The notes under the pieces are model-generated. The model did no database searches and was not told the origin of the DNA. It worked only from the letters and a program-made list of their open reading frames with translations. A stretch of DNA of 49,746 bases from Lachnospiraceae bacterium. Its GTDB lineage: Bacteria; Bacillota; Clostridia; Lachnospirales; Lachnospiraceae. Shown piece by piece: positions 25,166 to 33,414 of this stretch (position 1 is the first letter of the stretch; each line of letters opens with the position of its first letter). The DNA lies in NCBI GenBank assembly GCA_016283775.1, contig JAEENL010000142.1:1-49746 (forward strand), written 5' to 3'. The translations under genes and the position numbers were made by a program.

Positions 25166-28150
25166 CTATTCCTGTACTGTGATGCCGAGCTCGTCCATCT
25201 TGTAGCGTATCTCGGCATTTATGTAGATAACTTTGTCCATCAGTTCCTCACGCGGTGAGGAAGTGTCGATGTTCGTAACAACCGAGTAAAATGCGTTGTT
25301 CACGTTTCTCCAGGTGTAATATCCGCCGGGCACCTGAGGAATGCCGTGCACGCACTGCATCGAATCTTTAAGTGCGTTGAAGTCGGATACAGGCCAGGAC
25401 ATATTTGTGAAGGCCTCGTAATTTGCGGTGGGAACACGCGCCGAAGAACCCATGAGCGATTCCATCTCGCGCCCGTAGAGTGTCTGGATTTCTGCGCTGG
25501 TCCACCATTTGATGAATTCCCATGAAGCGTTGGCATATTTAGTCGAAGCCATGATCATCGAGGCAAGTCCCGTGCAGGCCACAGTGTGGTCCACATCACC
25601 GTTGCTCTTTACTGTCCCTGGTATCTGTGTGAAGGTCCAGAGACCTGCGATATCCGGCGCGGAAACAGCGAGATTGTTGTAGGTGGTGTAGTCATCGATG
25701 ATGATCGGGCACTCACCGGTACGGAAACGCTCCTGTACGGAGGTCTCACGGTCAAGCTTGTAATCCGTGTAATAGTTACAGAAAAGCTTAAATACTTCGA
25801 CTGCGGTGTCAGAATCAAGATCCGATGCCGTGCCGCTTGCGTTGTAATACTGTCCGCCGTTCTGGAAAAGGAGGGATGCGAAAAGCTGTTCGTTCGGCAT
25901 CATTCCAAATTCCATCTGGTTCTTTGCGAGCACCGTCATCGCGACCTTTACATCATCCCAGGTCTTGGGAACGTCGAGCCCTATCTCCGCAAGGATGTCC
26001 TTACGATAAAACATAACGGGGAAGGTGATGGTCTCGGGCAGCGCATATGCGGCGTTTCCGTATGTGAACTGTGTGGTGACTGCTTCGGGGAAGCTCTTTA
26101 TCACCTCGTTGTAATCGGGGAACTGTGTAAGGTCGAGCACCGCATTTCTCACACCGTAGTTTACGGGAGTGTCGTTTCCTGTATAAAGGACGGAACCCGC
26201 AGGAGTGTTTGTGCTTGCGACCTGTATCGCCACATCGGGGCCTTCGCCAACAAGCGAAGCCTTGAGGAGTGTGTTCATATCGACGAGCTGCACGTTTACC
26301 GATACTCCGGTGTCGGGAGTGAAGCTTTCATCGATCAGCTGCTTTATTACGTTTGCCTGGTCACGGCCGGAACCGATCCAGAGCGTTATCGTCGTTGTGT
26401 TTTTGTCGGTCGATACGTTTCCGATCTGGTTGTAATCGATGACGAAGGAATAGAACAGTCTTTTTACTTCATGTCCGAGCTTTGTGAAAAATCCGGTCTT
26501 CTTCAGTCCCGAAGCCGTTCCCGCGGAATGCACGACTATCGCATCGATCGCGAGAGGCTGTGCGATAACGTTGGTAATCCATGTTCCGAGGGCTCTGATG
26601 TTTGACTTGAAGGACCCGAGCACTCTTACGACGTAGTCGTTGTCGCGGATGAGCTTTTCAAGCTGGTCGCTCATCGTGATGAGAACCGTCTTTTTGTCTG
26701 AGTTTTTGCCGGCTACGATCTCAAGCTTTGCAAGAGCTTCATCAAGGAGCGCCTTGGCGTCTGTAAGTTCCTGTGTGAGATCTGTAAGCGAAGCCTCTAT
26801 CTCGTAGTCTCTGTATGTATCAGGCGAAACGCCCGTGATCTTTATTATCTCTCTGTAGATGGAGTTCAGCTGCTGGAGGGCTTCCTGAACAAGTCCCACG
26901 ATCTCGGCAAAATCACCGAGGACCACTTCCATGCGGATCGTGTGTGTGCCTTTTTCAAGGTAGAACTTGTAAGGAACACCGTTGTCATCGGAGATGGTGT
27001 CGATGCGCCAGTCCTGTGAATAACCAAAGCCATAAGCGTTGAGCTCCGCAAAAGGAACCGCGCCGTCTATGGTGATACGCCTTGAAACTTCAAGACCTCT
27101 GGAGAAATTCTGCTTATCGCGAAGGGATATCTCGTAATATCCGCTCTCGGGCGCCGCAAACTCCCATTCGATCCACTGTCCCACAAGTCTCCAGGAATTT
27201 CCGCCGATCATGTTGTTCAGGAGTTCCTTGGGGCTTGCCGGGGAAACTTCTGACGATGCCTGATCCTGCTGGGGATAGAGCATCTGGGAAGATGTCTTGC
27301 TTGCATACTCTGCTTCAATGGTGATGACCTGTCCCGCGGTATCCTTTGCGCCGTTTGCGTCCCATGCGGCCTTTACTTCAGCATAAGTCTTTGCCTCGTC
27401 CCTGTTGTCAAAGATGAGTCCGCCGATCAGCATGGGTTCTCTTACGGAAACAAAGGTGACCGTGTGCTTTCCTGCGGTAAGGTAGACGCTTAAAGGCTCT
27501 GCGATATATCCGTCGGAATCGTAAGTGTATCTTGTCTGCCACTCAGGTATCTCAACGCTTTCGGGTTTTTCCTGGTTTCCCTGATTGTCGCTGGTCCAGT
27601 TTTTGACCTTTACACCGTTTTCGTTGACATAAGTGTCATCCACTCTGCTTTCCCATATCCTGGGGAAGGTAACGATGGAAAACTCCTTGAAGGGGAGCTC
27701 TCCGTCTATGAAAATGCTGCGCTGTATATCGGAGCTCTTGCCCTTTATGGGGTAATAAGCCACCGACATGTTGTACATACCGGTCACAGGAACATCGATC
27801 TCAAACTCGGCAAGAGAATCTTCACCGATGAGCACCGATTTTCCGGCTCTGCCGTCAAAGTTTTCGTAAAACTCAGGAGCAGTCTCACCGTCATCCTCTT
27901 CATATCTCACCAGGTTGTCCGCGGTGACCAGTATCGTTCCCGAAGGTCTTGCGGCAGAGGAATGCTCCTCTGTATACTGATTGTAGCTCTTTACCGCATC
28001 GCCGATATTGTAGGTTTCGACAAGTCTGTCATACTCGTCCCGAGTGATGTCGGTCTTTGCGGTTACTCTTGACGAAGCCGGGAAAAGTGTCGCAGCAAGC
28101 GCGAACACAAGCCCGAATGATATGATTTTCTTCGTAGTCAGTTTTTTCAT
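25166..28150 (-). CDS. Large exported protein: two CBM-like modules fused to an ABC solute-binding domain
   Basis: A 994-residue protein, more than twice the normal size of a sugar-binding protein. Residues 1-31 are a Sec signal peptide (FALAATLFPASSRVTAK) with no lipobox cysteine. Two jelly-roll-like modules follow: about 66-250 (SLAEFEIDVPVTGMYNMSVAYYP ... LYLTAGKHTV-type ending) and about 275-420 (VITIEAEY ... WIEWEFAAPESGYYEISL ... GTHTIRMEV), both like CBM35/CBM6-type domains. A helical linker (about 420-560) leads to a family 1 binding domain (about 585-990) with TITLWIGSGRDQANVIKQLIDES and PKTWDDVKVAMTVL. It presumably combines polymer binding with delivery to the permeases encoded 15 nt downstream. 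How it is retained at the cell surface is unclear. Confidence 0.85.
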   Translation of the reverse strand: MKKLTTKKIISFGLVFALAATLFPASSRVTAKTDITRDEYDRLVETYNIGDAVKSYNQYTEEHSSAARPSGTILVTADNLVRYEEDDGETAPEFYENFDGRAGKSVLIGEDSLAEFEIDVPVTGMYNMSVAYYPIKGKSSDIQRSIFIDGELPFKEFSIVTFPRIWESRVDDTYVNENGVKVKNWTSDNQGNQEKPESVEIPEWQTRYTYDSDGYIAEPLSVYLTAGKHTVTFVSVREPMLIGGLIFDNRDEAKTYAEVKAAWDANGAKDTAGQVITIEAEYASKTSSQMLYPQQDQASSEVSPASPKELLNNMIGGNSWRLVGQWIEWEFAAPESGYYEISLRDKQNFSRGLEVSRRITIDGAVPFAELNAYGFGYSQDWRIDTISDDNGVPYKFYLEKGTHTIRMEVVLGDFAEIVGLVQEALQQLNSIYREIIKITGVSPDTYRDYEIEASLTDLTQELTDAKALLDEALAKLEIVAGKNSDKKTVLITMSDQLEKLIRDNDYVVRVLGSFKSNIRALGTWITNVIAQPLAIDAIVVHSAGTASGLKKTGFFTKLGHEVKRLFYSFVIDYNQIGNVSTDKNTTTITLWIGSGRDQANVIKQLIDESFTPDTGVSVNVQLVDMNTLLKASLVGEGPDVAIQVASTNTPAGSVLYTGNDTPVNYGVRNAVLDLTQFPDYNEVIKSFPEAVTTQFTYGNAAYALPETITFPVMFYRKDILAEIGLDVPKTWDDVKVAMTVLAKNQMEFGMMPNEQLFASLLFQNGGQYYNASGTASDLDSDTAVEVFKLFCNYYTDYKLDRETSVQERFRTGECPIIIDDYTTYNNLAVSAPDIAGLWTFTQIPGTVKSNGDVDHTVACTGLASMIMASTKYANASWEFIKWWTSAEIQTLYGREMESLMGSSARVPTANYEAFTNMSWPVSDFNALKDSMQCVHGIPQVPGGYYTWRNVNNAFYSVVTNIDTSSPREELMDKVIYINAEIRYKMDELGITVQE

Positions 28151-28153
28151 GTC

Positions 28154-29713
28154 CTACTCCATGGGATATTTCTTCAGATCAGGTATTTCATCAAGTGTTA
28201 TCACCGTATCGCTGTCATAGGCTTTTTTCATCATATAGCCTTCCGTATACTGCTCTGAGAGTTTGATGAAGGAAGCACGCTTTACAAATTCACCCTGCCA
28301 AACGCAAAACTCGCCCCACATTGCGCCGTCTCTCACGGCAAGCTCGGGATCGAAGATGCATCCGCATTCCGAAAGGTAAACGGGCTTTTGCTTTTCCGAC
28401 CATCCCGCGACTTCAAAATATTTGGAAGCCTGCGAGGTGTAAACACGTTCGCCGGGATATATGTCGATGCCGAGGATGTCACAGTATTCGTCTCCGGGGT
28501 ACCAGTCCTTATCCTGACCGTTCCACAGCCAGATGAGATTGTTGAGCTTGTACTCATCCGTGAACATCTCGTACATCATGATGTACAGCTTTTTGTATGC
28601 TTCGGCTCCCGATGCGCCCCACCAGAACCATCCACCGCTCGCTTCGTGGAGCGGTCTGAAAAGGATCGGTATGTCGGCTTCCGCAAGTGGTTTCAAGGTT
28701 TCCGCCATGTTGCGCATGTCGGTGACCAGCATCTCATAGCCTGCGGGATCACTGCCGTTCAACGCTTTTTCAAGGTTAAAATTTGTGGATTCGGTATAAA
28801 ATGTCGAATACCAAGCCTTCGTCGTATACTTTTCCGCCGTCGTCCAGTGCCAGTGGAATTCGAGTATGCCGCCTCTTTCGTCCCAGGCTTTCGCATATTC
28901 TATGGTCTTTCCGTCTTTTCCGCCGTCCGGGCGGGAAGATGTATAATTCATGAGGTCCATGGAAAGCACTGCGGGATATTTTCCGGTGGTGTCATGTACG
29001 ACACGGATCTCCGCTCCGAGTCCGCCGTCATCGCAGACCTGTCCGGAAAGTATGTTCTTGCCGTAAATATCAACAAGATAGCTGAAAAGCCTCTTTGTGT
29101 TCTCGCTTGCGTTTTTGTTGCAAAGGACTTTGTCGATCATGTAGATCTCCTGATCTATTGGCTTTGATGTGACAAGTTCAAGATAGTCAAGGCGTATCCA
29201 GCCCCAGGATTTAGTGACCATTATCTCATGCTGCCCTTCGGAAAGGTATGCTCTCTTTACCACAGCATCCGCGGGGGTGGTGTCACTGATGTATATCTCT
29301 CCGATACGCTCGCCGTCAAGGCTCACGAAATTGGTCTTTTCTCCGCCCATGCTGCTGAGCCTGAAAACGAGATCGTAGAACCCGTCTTTTTCGATGTCAA
29401 CCTTAAAGGTGCAGGTGTCTTCGTCACCTTCAAAGCCTTCGGCGTATCCCGAGTTTGAAAAATCCTGTTTTCCTGTTGATGCATGGACCTTTCCGGTAAA
29501 TGCCGCATCCTCCGCTTCGTAATGCCCTACCGTTTCAGGAACAAAGGGCGTAGGCGTGGGTGTCGGCGTTGATGTCTGTTTCGGTGTCTCCTGTGCGGGA
29601 GATGCGGCAGGCGTCGGTGTCGGCCCGATTTTATTTTCTGCGCATCCTGCAAGAGATGCCGCAATAAGTGTCGTCATTGTGAGCATTGCAAGAGTCTTTC
29701 GATATTTCCGCAT
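28154..29713 (-). CDS. Lipoprotein CBM35-GH26 endo-beta-1,4-mannanase
   Basis: A 519-residue surface enzyme. The signal peptide ends in LAGC (C24), followed by a Thr/Pro linker (31-57), a CBM35-like module (about 62-182: HYEAEDAAF ... CTFKVDIEKDGFYDLVFRLS ... GWIRLDYLELV) and a GH26 barrel (about 190-505). The catalytic acid/base is E357 in FRPLHEASGGWFWWG and the nucleophile is E449 in YLSECG. The conserved WHW (288-290) is also present. It should cut the beta-1,4-mannan backbone into oligosaccharides for import. The gene is 3 nt upstream of the CBM-fused binding protein and 11 nt downstream of GH130_1. A GH26 with lichenase activity is possible, but the neighbours favour mannan. Confidence 0.93.
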   Translation of the reverse strand: MRKYRKTLAMLTMTTLIAASLAGCAENKIGPTPTPAASPAQETPKQTSTPTPTPTPFVPETVGHYEAEDAAFTGKVHASTGKQDFSNSGYAEGFEGDEDTCTFKVDIEKDGFYDLVFRLSSMGGEKTNFVSLDGERIGEIYISDTTPADAVVKRAYLSEGQHEIMVTKSWGWIRLDYLELVTSKPIDQEIYMIDKVLCNKNASENTKRLFSYLVDIYGKNILSGQVCDDGGLGAEIRVVHDTTGKYPAVLSMDLMNYTSSRPDGGKDGKTIEYAKAWDERGGILEFHWHWTTAEKYTTKAWYSTFYTESTNFNLEKALNGSDPAGYEMLVTDMRNMAETLKPLAEADIPILFRPLHEASGGWFWWGASGAEAYKKLYIMMYEMFTDEYKLNNLIWLWNGQDKDWYPGDEYCDILGIDIYPGERVYTSQASKYFEVAGWSEKQKPVYLSECGCIFDPELAVRDGAMWGEFCVWQGEFVKRASFIKLSEQYTEGYMMKKAYDSDTVITLDEIPDLKKYPME

Positions 29714-29724
29714 GAACTCTCCTT

Positions 29725-30903
29725 TTATTTCTCTGTCATCAGCGCCTTGAGGTTCTTTTCGATAAGGCTTACGCGCTGTTTTACGCAGTCCGGCGAACGG
29801 AGCGCGTCGGACGGAGTGTTGAATACATAATCCTTAAGTCTCTCTATGTCGGTCGAGGCCACATGGAGCCTGGTATCGCTTGATGCATAGTATATATAGA
29901 TTTTTCCGTCATCATCCGCGATCGCTCCGTTTGTGAAGGTCACGTTTGAAACGTCTCCCACACGTTCCGCCCCTCTCGGCCCTATCAGGAGTCCGCCGGG
30001 TTCCGCGATCACTTTCGAAGGATCGTCAAGCGCTGTCGCAAAAGCGTAGATAACGTATCTCAGTCCGGCAGCGGTATTTCTCACACCGTGCGCGATGTGT
30101 ATCCAGCCGCGGTCTGTCTTTATCGGAACCGCGCCTGCACCGTTCTTGACCTCGGTAATGGTGTGGTATTTTCTCAACGATGTCATCTTTTCTTCATCGA
30201 TGACGGCATGTGTGATATCGTCGCAAAGCCCGAAGCCTATGCCGCCGCCCGAGCCGGTTTCGATGAAATCGTCCATGGGTCTTGTGTAAAAAGCGTATTT
30301 TCCGTTCACAAACTCGGGATGGAGCACCACATTTCTCTGCTGAGGGGAATGAAGTGTCACAAGGTTCGGAAGCCTCTCCCATGTCATAAGATCTTTGGTC
30401 CTTACGATCCCCGCGGCAGCGACCGCAGCGGAAAGGTCGGGATTTGTCCTGTCCTTGCTCTCGGAGCAGAACACACCGTATATCCAGCCGTCCTCGTGCT
30501 GAGTGACCCTCATGTCATAAACATTTGTCTCTTCCGGGCAGGTATCCGGAAGGAGCACCGGGCAGTCGCGGAATCTGAAGCCCTCCGTGGGGCTTTCGCT
30601 CTCGGCCACCGCAAAAAAGGATTTTCTGTCGGCGCCCTCCACGCGTGCGATCAGCATGTACTTTCCGTCAAGTTTTATGGCTCCGGAGTTCATCACGGCG
30701 TTTATGCCGAGGCGCTCCATAAAATACGGATTTGTCTCTTTTTCAATGTCATAACGCCATATGACCGGCGCATGCTCTCTTGTGAGAACGGGATAAGTCC
30801 AGCGCTCGTAGATGCCGTTGTAAAAATTCTCATCCACCTGATTTTTGCGGTTTATGAGCTTTTCCTGTTTTTCCTGTTCCACATAGTATCTTTCATGGAT
30901 CAT
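29725..30903 (-). CDS. GH130 4-O-beta-D-mannosyl-D-glucose phosphorylase (GH130_1 type)
   Basis: A 392-residue cytoplasmic phosphorylase that should split mannosyl-glucose (Man-beta-1,4-Glc) into mannose-1-phosphate and glucose. It is about 50 residues longer than the other GH130 here, with the extended N-terminal helix ([14 protein letters not shown]) of the mannosylglucose phosphorylase subfamily. The general acid is D130 in VYDMRV, almost the same position as in characterised enzymes of that group. Other GH130 marks are [39 protein letters not shown] and [13 protein letters not shown]. It overlaps the upstream epimerase gene by 4 nt (ATGA), which suits the two enzymes acting in sequence on mannobiose. 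Confidence 0.93.
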   Translation of the reverse strand: MIHERYYVEQEKQEKLINRKNQVDENFYNGIYERWTYPVLTREHAPVIWRYDIEKETNPYFMERLGINAVMNSGAIKLDGKYMLIARVEGADRKSFFAVAESESPTEGFRFRDCPVLLPDTCPEETNVYDMRVTQHEDGWIYGVFCSESKDRTNPDLSAAVAAAGIVRTKDLMTWERLPNLVTLHSPQQRNVVLHPEFVNGKYAFYTRPMDDFIETGSGGGIGFGLCDDITHAVIDEEKMTSLRKYHTITEVKNGAGAVPIKTDRGWIHIAHGVRNTAAGLRYVIYAFATALDDPSKVIAEPGGLLIGPRGAERVGDVSNVTFTNGAIADDDGKIYIYYASSDTRLHVASTDIERLKDYVFNTPSDALRSPDCVKQRVSLIEKNLKALMTEK

Positions 30904-32069
30904 GAGTTTGTCCTCTTCATCATCTCAATGCAGAGCCTTCCGTTGTGATACGGGCATTTCCACTGCTCCACTTCAGGTTTTTCCCTGTCAGGCTCTCCGT
31001 CCTTGTTGAGTCTCCAGAACCATTCTCCGCCGGGTCTGTGATCGGTGAGTTTTGTCTTTATGAAATCCCAGATATCAAGAGCGGCGTCTTTAAACTTTTC
31101 GTCGCCCCGCTTCTGATAGGCATTGTAAAAGCCAAGCACTGCTTCAGCCTGCACCCACCATATCCTCCACTCATTCACGACACCGTTTTCACACTCGTTT
31201 TTCAGCGAATGGCGATCGTAAGCCAAAGAAAGGATATTGTCCTCAAGTGCCGATACTATAGGCGCCATGAGCTTTTTGTAGCTCTCGTCTCCGAGAACGC
31301 AAGTCCCGCGGTCTATGAGCCATGCTGTCTCAATGTCGTGTCCGTAGGAATGGAGGTCGATCAGCGAGTTCATATCGTTGTCAAAGAACACCTCCTGGCG
31401 GCGCTTTTCGGGATTGTAGACCCTGGTGCCGATCGTGTCGAGGATGGACCTCAGACGTTCGGCGACTTCCGCTCTGCGGCTCACTCTGTAAAACTCCGTG
31501 TAGGCCTCAAAAACATGGAGAAGCGTGTTCATCGTCCTGTCTGCAAGAACACCGTTTTCGGAAAGCTTGTCATTTGCTATGGCGTAAAACTCCATGCTCT
31601 GAGCTTCCTTGTACCCGTATTCGTCCTTGCACTTGATCTCTATCAGCCTGAAAAGGTCACAAGCCAGTTTCAGCGCTTCGGGATCTTTAAACGCGTCATA
31701 ATAGGACGAAAGGGCATATATGGCAAATGCCTGATTATATGTATGTTTCGTGGTATCAAAGGGATCTCCCTTGTAGTCGAGTGACCAGAACACGCCGCCG
31801 TTCTTTTTATCCAGGCACTTATCTTTAAGGAACCTGTAGGCATGCTCCGCGTAAGGTCTTAAGGATTCGTCTTTGAGCGTCATGTAGGAATTGGAAAAGA
31901 ACCACAAAATGCGGCTGTTGAGAATGCAGCCTTTTTCGGCATCGCGGCGGACATTAAGATCAAAGTCCATATAGCCGTAAAAGCCGCCGAACTCATCGTC
32001 TTTCAATGCTTTCCAGAAAGGGATGAGCTTATCTGTAAGATGTGTTTTGAATTCGTCATAAAGAGCCAT
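30900..32069 (-). CDS. Cellobiose/mannobiose 2-epimerase (N-acylglucosamine 2-epimerase family)
   Basis: A 389-residue alpha6/alpha6-barrel enzyme. The start is the ATG at 32069 ([11 protein letters not shown]), which has GGAGGAGG 9 nt upstream; an in-frame ATG further out adds an unlikely basic extension that overlaps the promoter. It should convert the reducing-end mannose of beta-1,4-mannobiose to glucose, giving mannosyl-glucose for the phosphorylase. Family residues include the histidines in [11 protein letters not shown] and [14 protein letters not shown] and the [11 protein letters not shown] segment. It is first in the mannan operon. The AGE family also includes GlcNAc and mannose epimerases; the 4-nt overlap with a GH130_1 gene makes disaccharide epimerase by far the best call. 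Confidence 0.92.
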   Translation of the reverse strand: MALYDEFKTHLTDKLIPFWKALKDDEFGGFYGYMDFDLNVRRDAEKGCILNSRILWFFSNSYMTLKDESLRPYAEHAYRFLKDKCLDKKNGGVFWSLDYKGDPFDTTKHTYNQAFAIYALSSYYDAFKDPEALKLACDLFRLIEIKCKDEYGYKEAQSMEFYAIANDKLSENGVLADRTMNTLLHVFEAYTEFYRVSRRAEVAERLRSILDTIGTRVYNPEKRRQEVFFDNDMNSLIDLHSYGHDIETAWLIDRGTCVLGDESYKKLMAPIVSALEDNILSLAYDRHSLKNECENGVVNEWRIWWVQAEAVLGFYNAYQKRGDEKFKDAALDIWDFIKTKLTDHRPGGEWFWRLNKDGEPDREKPEVEQWKCPYHNGRLCIEMMKRTNS

Positions 32070-32144
32070 GTTTTCGTTCCTCCTCCGAAAACGATTAAGT
32101 AACGTCGTGTGAGGACCCCTCTTTTCGACTTTCGTCATACCACG

Positions 32145-32150
32145 ATTATA
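32145..32150 (-). promoter_or_regulatory. -10 element of the mannan operon
   Basis: TATAAT on the minus strand (32150-32145), about 76 nt before the epimerase ATG. There is no recognisable TTGACA-like -35 at 16-18 bp, as expected if an activator is needed. The GATATGCTTTGCAA motif lies about 45-57 bp upstream of the predicted start, where AraC-type activators commonly bind. Confidence 0.55.
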
Positions 32151-32339
32151 CCCGCTTTAAAAAATTAATCATCACCATTTATTGCAAAGCATATCCTTTT
32201 CTTGATTTTTTAAGGTCATTTGTTAACATAGTCCAATGAAACCGCCTTCCATTTGTGCATTAATGACAAAAAAGCTCCCCCTCCCTAATCGTTTAATGCA
32301 TGTTTTTAGCCTTTTAGTTACTTTTTTACTTAATTTTTC

Positions 32340-32368
32340 TTGCTAACTTTTAATCTTTATGTTATTAT
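32340..32368 (+). promoter_or_regulatory. Promoter of the divergent AraC-type gene
   Basis: TTGCTA (32340-32345), 17-bp spacer, TATTAT (32363-32368). This leaves a leader of about 100 nt before the ATG at 32477. The ATGCACTTTGCA/GATATGCAA motifs fall downstream of the start point, a place suited to autorepression. Confidence 0.5.
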
Positions 32369-32476
32369 ATATAGGATTTTTGACACTCATATCCGTTTCT
32401 TGACAATGCACTTTGCACAAAAAGCGTGATATGCAACAATGGTTTCTTATCAAACAATCAACCGAAAGGAGGAGGC

Positions 32477-33364
32477 ATGTTCACTCATACGCTTATCCAT
32501 TCGCTGAGCGAGATCCCCGCTGCGCAGGGTGCAAGGCCCATTACTTACTTTTTACCTAAAAGCATAGAGACCGATCCTGCGGCGCAGTCCGTGCTTTTGT
32601 ATCCTCTGGCATCGGGGCATGTGTCGCAGCCGTCAAAAATGAAGCTTGCCTTCAATCCCGTTCCCGCGTGGTGCATATTCTATTCCACAAAGGGACAGGG
32701 CACGGTCACCGCAAACGAAACGCAGTATGCCATGTCCTCAAGTTCCCTTCTGGTATTTGACTGCAGTTTTCCGTTCACCATTTCGGCGACAAGTGCAAGT
32801 TTTGAATATGACATAGTGTATTTTAAAGGAGCGCCCGCGCCTTATATGTGTTCACTCCTTTCGGATACCGGAGTTTTTTACCTTCCTTCAGTATCCGCGA
32901 CCGGCCTCAACACTGCGCTCCGTCCGCTCCTGCACATCGCAGATCACACAAAGCTCACGGCGCTCGCTTTTCACCGCTATCTCACCGATTTTTTCAGTGA
33001 AGCCGCGGAATTTGCTTCTGTCCCGGAGACATCCTCCTCGGATTCGGTGCCGGCTTATCTAAGGGAAGTAAAGGAATACATCGATGATAATTTCTATAAA
33101 GACATTTCTCTGGAAGAACTGGAATCGCTGTTTTTTGTCAACCGCTACAGGATCTGCAGAGAATTTTCAAAGTATTACCATTCCTCTCCGATAAAATACC
33201 TTCACAACGTAAGGATCAATCACGCAAGGCAGCTCCTTTCCGACCCCGCGTTAAAAGTCCACGAGGTCGGCTACCAGGTCGGTTATGACACAACAACGAG
33301 ATTTATAGAACAGTTCAAGAAACTGACGGGAAAAACTCCCGCGGTCTACAGGAACAGGTATTAA
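32477..33364 (+). CDS. AraC-family transcriptional regulator, probable regulator of the mannan locus
   Basis: A 295-residue regulator. The start is the ATG at 32477 (MFTHTLIHSLSE), preceded by AAAGGAGGAGG; an upstream in-frame ATG at 32426 lacks a ribosome site. The N-terminal ~180 residues form a cupin-like sensing domain (CIFYSTKGQGTVTANETQYAMSSSSLLVFDC). The C-terminal ~100 residues carry two helix-turn-helix units: ISLEELESLFFVNRYRICREFSKYY and VHEVGYQVGYDTTTRFIEQFKKLTGKTP. It is divergent from the mannan operon and alone on its strand, so it probably senses a manno-oligosaccharide and activates that operon. That role is inference from position. Confidence 0.88.
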   Translation: MFTHTLIHSLSEIPAAQGARPITYFLPKSIETDPAAQSVLLYPLASGHVSQPSKMKLAFNPVPAWCIFYSTKGQGTVTANETQYAMSSSSLLVFDCSFPFTISATSASFEYDIVYFKGAPAPYMCSLLSDTGVFYLPSVSATGLNTALRPLLHIADHTKLTALAFHRYLTDFFSEAAEFASVPETSSSDSVPAYLREVKEYIDDNFYKDISLEELESLFFVNRYRICREFSKYYHSSPIKYLHNVRINHARQLLSDPALKVHEVGYQVGYDTTTRFIEQFKKLTGKTPAVYRNRY

Positions 33365-33368
33365 AAAA

Positions 33369-33408
33369 GACGGCTTCGATGCCAAAACATCGAGGCCGTC
33401 CTGTTTTT
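33369..33408. terminator. Bidirectional terminator after the AraC-type gene
   Basis: A 13-bp stem with one G-T pair: GACGGCTTCGATG (33369-33381) and CATCGAGGCCGTC (33388-33400), 6-nt loop, followed by CTGTTTTTT; an A tract precedes it for the opposite strand. It separates the convergent AraC and carbohydrate-binding genes. Confidence 0.85.
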
Positions 33409-33414
33409 TACGTA

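Larger units (their letters stand above)
32139..32476. promoter_or_regulatory. 338-bp divergent regulatory region between mannan operon and araC-type gene
   Basis: AT-rich intergenic DNA without an ORF. It holds a -10 for the mannan operon, a promoter for the AraC gene (both listed separately) and several short inverted matches. GATATGCTTTGCAA reads on the minus strand at 32195-32182; ATGCACTTTGCA reads on the plus strand at 32406-32417, with GATATGCAA at 32428-32436. TTTGTGCA (32252-32259) and TGCACAAA (32414-32421) are also mutually inverted. These are candidate binding sites for the adjacent regulator. Confidence 0.5.

Noticed and set aside
25586-26605. Open frame of 339 codons on the plus strand
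   Set aside because: Antisense to the CBM-fused binding protein; no domain pattern and no start signals.
28154-32069. Xylan or cellulose locus
   Set aside because: GH26 with two GH130 types and a disaccharide 2-epimerase is diagnostic of beta-mannan; no GH10, GH11, GH43, GH5 or GH9 gene is present.
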